A stretch of DNA of 58,332 bases from Helicobacteraceae bacterium (GTDB lineage: Bacteria; Campylobacterota; Campylobacteria; Campylobacterales; SZUA-545): the NCBI GenBank assembly GCA_031275395.1, contig JAISOU010000013.1, forward strand, positions 1-58,332, read 5' to 3'. Both the position numbers and the translations under genes were made by a program. Below the pieces are notes generated by a model that was not told the DNA's origin, ran no database searches, and was given only the letters and a program-made list of their open reading frames with translations. Positions 52,167-58,332 of the stretch are shown in pieces. How positions within the stretch are numbered: the stretch's first letter is position 1; every line of letters begins with the position of its first letter.

Positions 52167-52302
52167 GTCATTTCTATACAAGTCAATCCCTTATTTTTAG
52201 ATTAACGCTTTTATCTTGCGATACTAACGTATCGCTTTGAATACGATCAACGTTCGCATTGATAAAAGCCTCAACGAAATGATTGACTTGTACAGGAATG
52301 AC
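52167..52302. repeat. Inverted-repeat element with 22-bp arms
   Basis: Near-perfect terminal inverted repeats, 52167-52188 (starts GTCATTTCTATACAAG) and 52281-52302 (starts GATTGACTTGTACAGG), match over 22 bp with 2 mismatches and enclose 92 bases of noncoding DNA. The total of 136 bp is the size of a small MITE or a palindromic intergenic repeat family. No flanking duplication is obvious. Confidence 0.5.
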
Positions 52303-52410
52303 GGAATGTCGCATTGTCCTTGTCGCAGGACGGCGAAAAACGAGAGGTTTGCAAAAATGCCAAGTTTGCGGTAAAAAGCGGCGTTTTGCGCGGCGTAATG
52401 GGTTTTATTG

Positions 52411-52420
52411 TATTATATTT
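52411..52420 (+). promoter_or_regulatory. -10 region for gltB
   Basis: TATTATATTT lies about 34-43 bases before the gltB ATG in an AT-rich stretch that begins TTTTATTG. AGAAGG follows as ribosome site. No -35 consensus is clear. Confidence 0.4.
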
Positions 52421-52453
52421 GCCCCTTATTGAACAATCGTAAGAAGGTTTTGA

Positions 52454-56884
<4,431 letters not shown>

Positions 56885-56886
56885 AA

Positions 56887-58110
56887 TTGCTTAATTTTTT
56901 TAACGGATTTTTGCAAAAAAAATATAGCGCCAAAAGGGTCGTTCTTTTGGCGTTTATCGCTATGTTTTTCTTTGCGGGTTGCGTCGGTAAGCCGATCGAG
57001 ATCGAAGCGCCCAAAGCCTCGCCAAAGGTTTTGCCGCCGCCTATTTCGATCGCCGATACTTCCAGAAAAACGCCGCGCGAGATCAAAGAGCAAAATATAA
57101 CTCTGATCGCCGTCGGCGACAATCTAATACATAAACAGATAATCCGCGAGGCGAAGACAAAAAATAGTTACGATTTTACGCCGATCTACGAAAAGATAAA
57201 ACCGATTGTTCAATCCGCCGATCTCGCCTTTATCAACCAAGAAACGCCAATCGCTGGAGAGGCGTTTGGATATACGGGTTATCCGTCGTTTAACGCGCCC
57301 ACGACGCTTGGCGACGCTATCTACGCGGCGGGCTTCAGAGCGATCAACCACGCTTCAAACCACTCTATGGACAAAGGTAAAAAAGCGATTTTAACGATGA
57401 TCGACTTTTGGAAAAAATATCCTAAAGCGATCCCGCTTGGCATTCACGCTTCGCAAGAGGATCGCGACAGTCCGAAGATCGTTTCGATCAAAGGCGTTAA
57501 AATCGGATTTCTTGCATATACCTACGGATTGAACGGCATAAAATTACCCAAAGATTCCCCGTATTTAGTTTCGTTAATCAATCGCGAAATAATGGCTAAG
57601 GAGATCGACGCGCTTCGCCCCCTATGCGACTTTTTAATCGTCTCCGCGCATTGGGGAAACGAATACGAGCATACGCCCAGCAAACAGCAGGAAAAGCTAG
57701 CTAATTTTTTAGCCGATCATAAGGTCGATCTGGTCATAGGACACCACCCGCACGTTTTGCAACCAGCCAAATGGATAGAGGGCAAGGACGGCGCGAAAAC
57801 GCTTGTTTATTATTCGCTAGGCAATTTTGTTTCCGCGCAAAATAAAAACCCGCGAATGTTAGGGGGAATGGCGCGTATAGTTTTAACCAAGCGCGACAAA
57901 AAAGTATCGTTAGAAAACGCCGAACTTCTGGGCGTGGTTACGCATTTTGAAAAAGGATATACGGGCTTTAAGGTTTATCCGCTAAGCGACTATACGGGCG
58001 ATTTAGCAAAACGCCACGCTTTATCAAAAGAAAAATTGGATATAAACTATCTGCAAAAGCTCTATCGATCGGTCGTTTCCAAAGAGTTTAGAGCCGATAG
58101 CGCGCCTTGA
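56887..58110 (+). CDS. CapA/PgsA-type metallophosphatase-fold lipoprotein
   Basis: A 407-residue CapA-family protein. A signal sequence with lipobox (VVLLAFIAMFFFAGC, Cys about 32) anchors it to a membrane. The CapA fold follows: LIAVGDNLIH, ADLAFINQETPI, FRAINHASNHSMDKG, VKIGFLAYTY, LIVSAHWGNEY, VDLVIGHHPHVLQP and VYYSLGNFV. The acidic and histidine residues of these motifs bind metal in calcineurin-like relatives. CapA is best known from poly-gamma-glutamate synthesis, but many homologues have no such pathway and the role here is open. It begins with TTG 2 bases after gltB, so it is probably cotranscribed. Confidence 0.85.
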   Translation: MLNFFNGFLQKKYSAKRVVLLAFIAMFFFAGCVGKPIEIEAPKASPKVLPPPISIADTSRKTPREIKEQNITLIAVGDNLIHKQIIREAKTKNSYDFTPIYEKIKPIVQSADLAFINQETPIAGEAFGYTGYPSFNAPTTLGDAIYAAGFRAINHASNHSMDKGKKAILTMIDFWKKYPKAIPLGIHASQEDRDSPKIVSIKGVKIGFLAYTYGLNGIKLPKDSPYLVSLINREIMAKEIDALRPLCDFLIVSAHWGNEYEHTPSKQQEKLANFLADHKVDLVIGHHPHVLQPAKWIEGKDGAKTLVYYSLGNFVSAQNKNPRMLGGMARIVLTKRDKKVSLENAELLGVVTHFEKGYTGFKVYPLSDYTGDLAKRHALSKEKLDINYLQKLYRSVVSKEFRADSAP

Positions 58111-58332
58111 AGCGATCTGCGGCATAAAAGGGTTTTAACCGAACATTAAAAGCTACGCAAACGCGTTAGAGCATTTGTAAAAGAATGGAATAAATGAAAC
58201 TTGGGGGGAAAATGAGAAAGCAAGGCGGGGAGCGGGTTTGTTGGGGTGAGAGTCCCATTTATCGCGTTCAACAAAAAGTGAAAAAACGATAATCGATGAT
58301 ATTTTGACGCAAAAGAGGGGCGATCTAAGCGT
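58111..58332. other. Spacer at the right edge of the window
   Basis: 222 bases without a convincing gene. A 26-codon frame at 58212-58292 (MRKQGGERVCWGESPIYR...) has a GGGGGGAAA ribosome-like site and might be a small protein or the start of a gene truncated by mutation. No terminator for the CapA-type gene is obvious. Confidence 0.3.

Noticed and set aside
51862-52200. Frame running from the small lipoprotein into the repeat spacer
   Set aside because: It overlaps the better-supported lipoprotein gene and reads through the terminator and repeats into an Arg/Ser-rich sequence.
52022-52302. CRISPR array
   Set aside because: The repeats are degenerate, unevenly spaced and too few, and no cas gene is in the window.

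Overview
The window looks like chromosome from an unidentified member of the Campylobacterota (epsilonproteobacteria). The support is a NadA remnant with the typical Campylobacterota C-terminal sequence, a membrane-anchored MurF, pseudaminic-acid type genes (PseC and a PseH-like protein), a DUF3450/ExbB/ExbB/ExbD/TonB/TPR energising operon and frequent TTG starts. The DNA is unusually rich in the palindrome GCGATCGC and its sub-words. No rRNA, CRISPR array, transposase or phage structural gene was seen. I cannot name genus or species.

Layout. (1) 78-10178 is a tellurite/stress-type Ter island: TerC-family membrane protein, two TerD proteins, four von Willebrand A (vWA/TerY) proteins, a PP2C phosphatase and a Ser/Thr-type kinase (the TerY-P triad), then a TPR protein, a frameshifted small secreted protein, and a membrane protein carrying a copy of the kinase's C-terminal domain. 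(2) 10275-11482 holds a broken nadA fused end to end with an unknown AT-rich gene, next to a five-tRNA cluster (Leu, Arg, Arg, His, Pro; 11564-12046). (3) 12148-17780 carries a SET-domain protein, thiG, a shortened PseH-like acetyltransferase, rmuC, tRNA-Thr, a BioC-like methyltransferase, secG, frr and pyrE. (4) 18110-28371 is a complete TonB-energised metal-chelate uptake system: binding protein, outer-membrane receptor, a luciferase-like flavin oxidoreductase, permease and ATPase, followed by DUF3450, two ExbB-like proteins, ExbD, TonB and a TPR protein. Both transcription units are preceded by the same type of palindrome. (5) 28456-33190 has murF and the N-degron operon clpS-clpA-aat; nrdA follows. 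(6) 35839-40546 is a type III restriction-modification locus in res-mod order. (7) 40565-44319 has an RluA-type pseudouridine synthase, pseC, a membrane protein with a possible nuclease-like domain, a ThiS-like sulfur carrier with a blocked C-terminus, and a small outer-membrane barrel. (8) 44548-52028 is a cell-surface locus: two lipoproteins, a 1238-residue secreted protein, a small secreted protein and a small lipoprotein, followed by a repeat-rich spacer. (9) 52454-58110 has gltB and a CapA-type lipoprotein.

The observations most worth following up are the duplicated FHA-like domain in the Ter island, the shared palindromes in front of the two uptake operons, the flavin monooxygenase embedded in the uptake operon, the Gly-Gly-Ala-Phe end of the ThiS-like protein, the poly-proline tails of the vWA paralogues, and the SET gene that reads 248 bases into thiG. 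Function calls come from reading the translated sequences; no database search was run.
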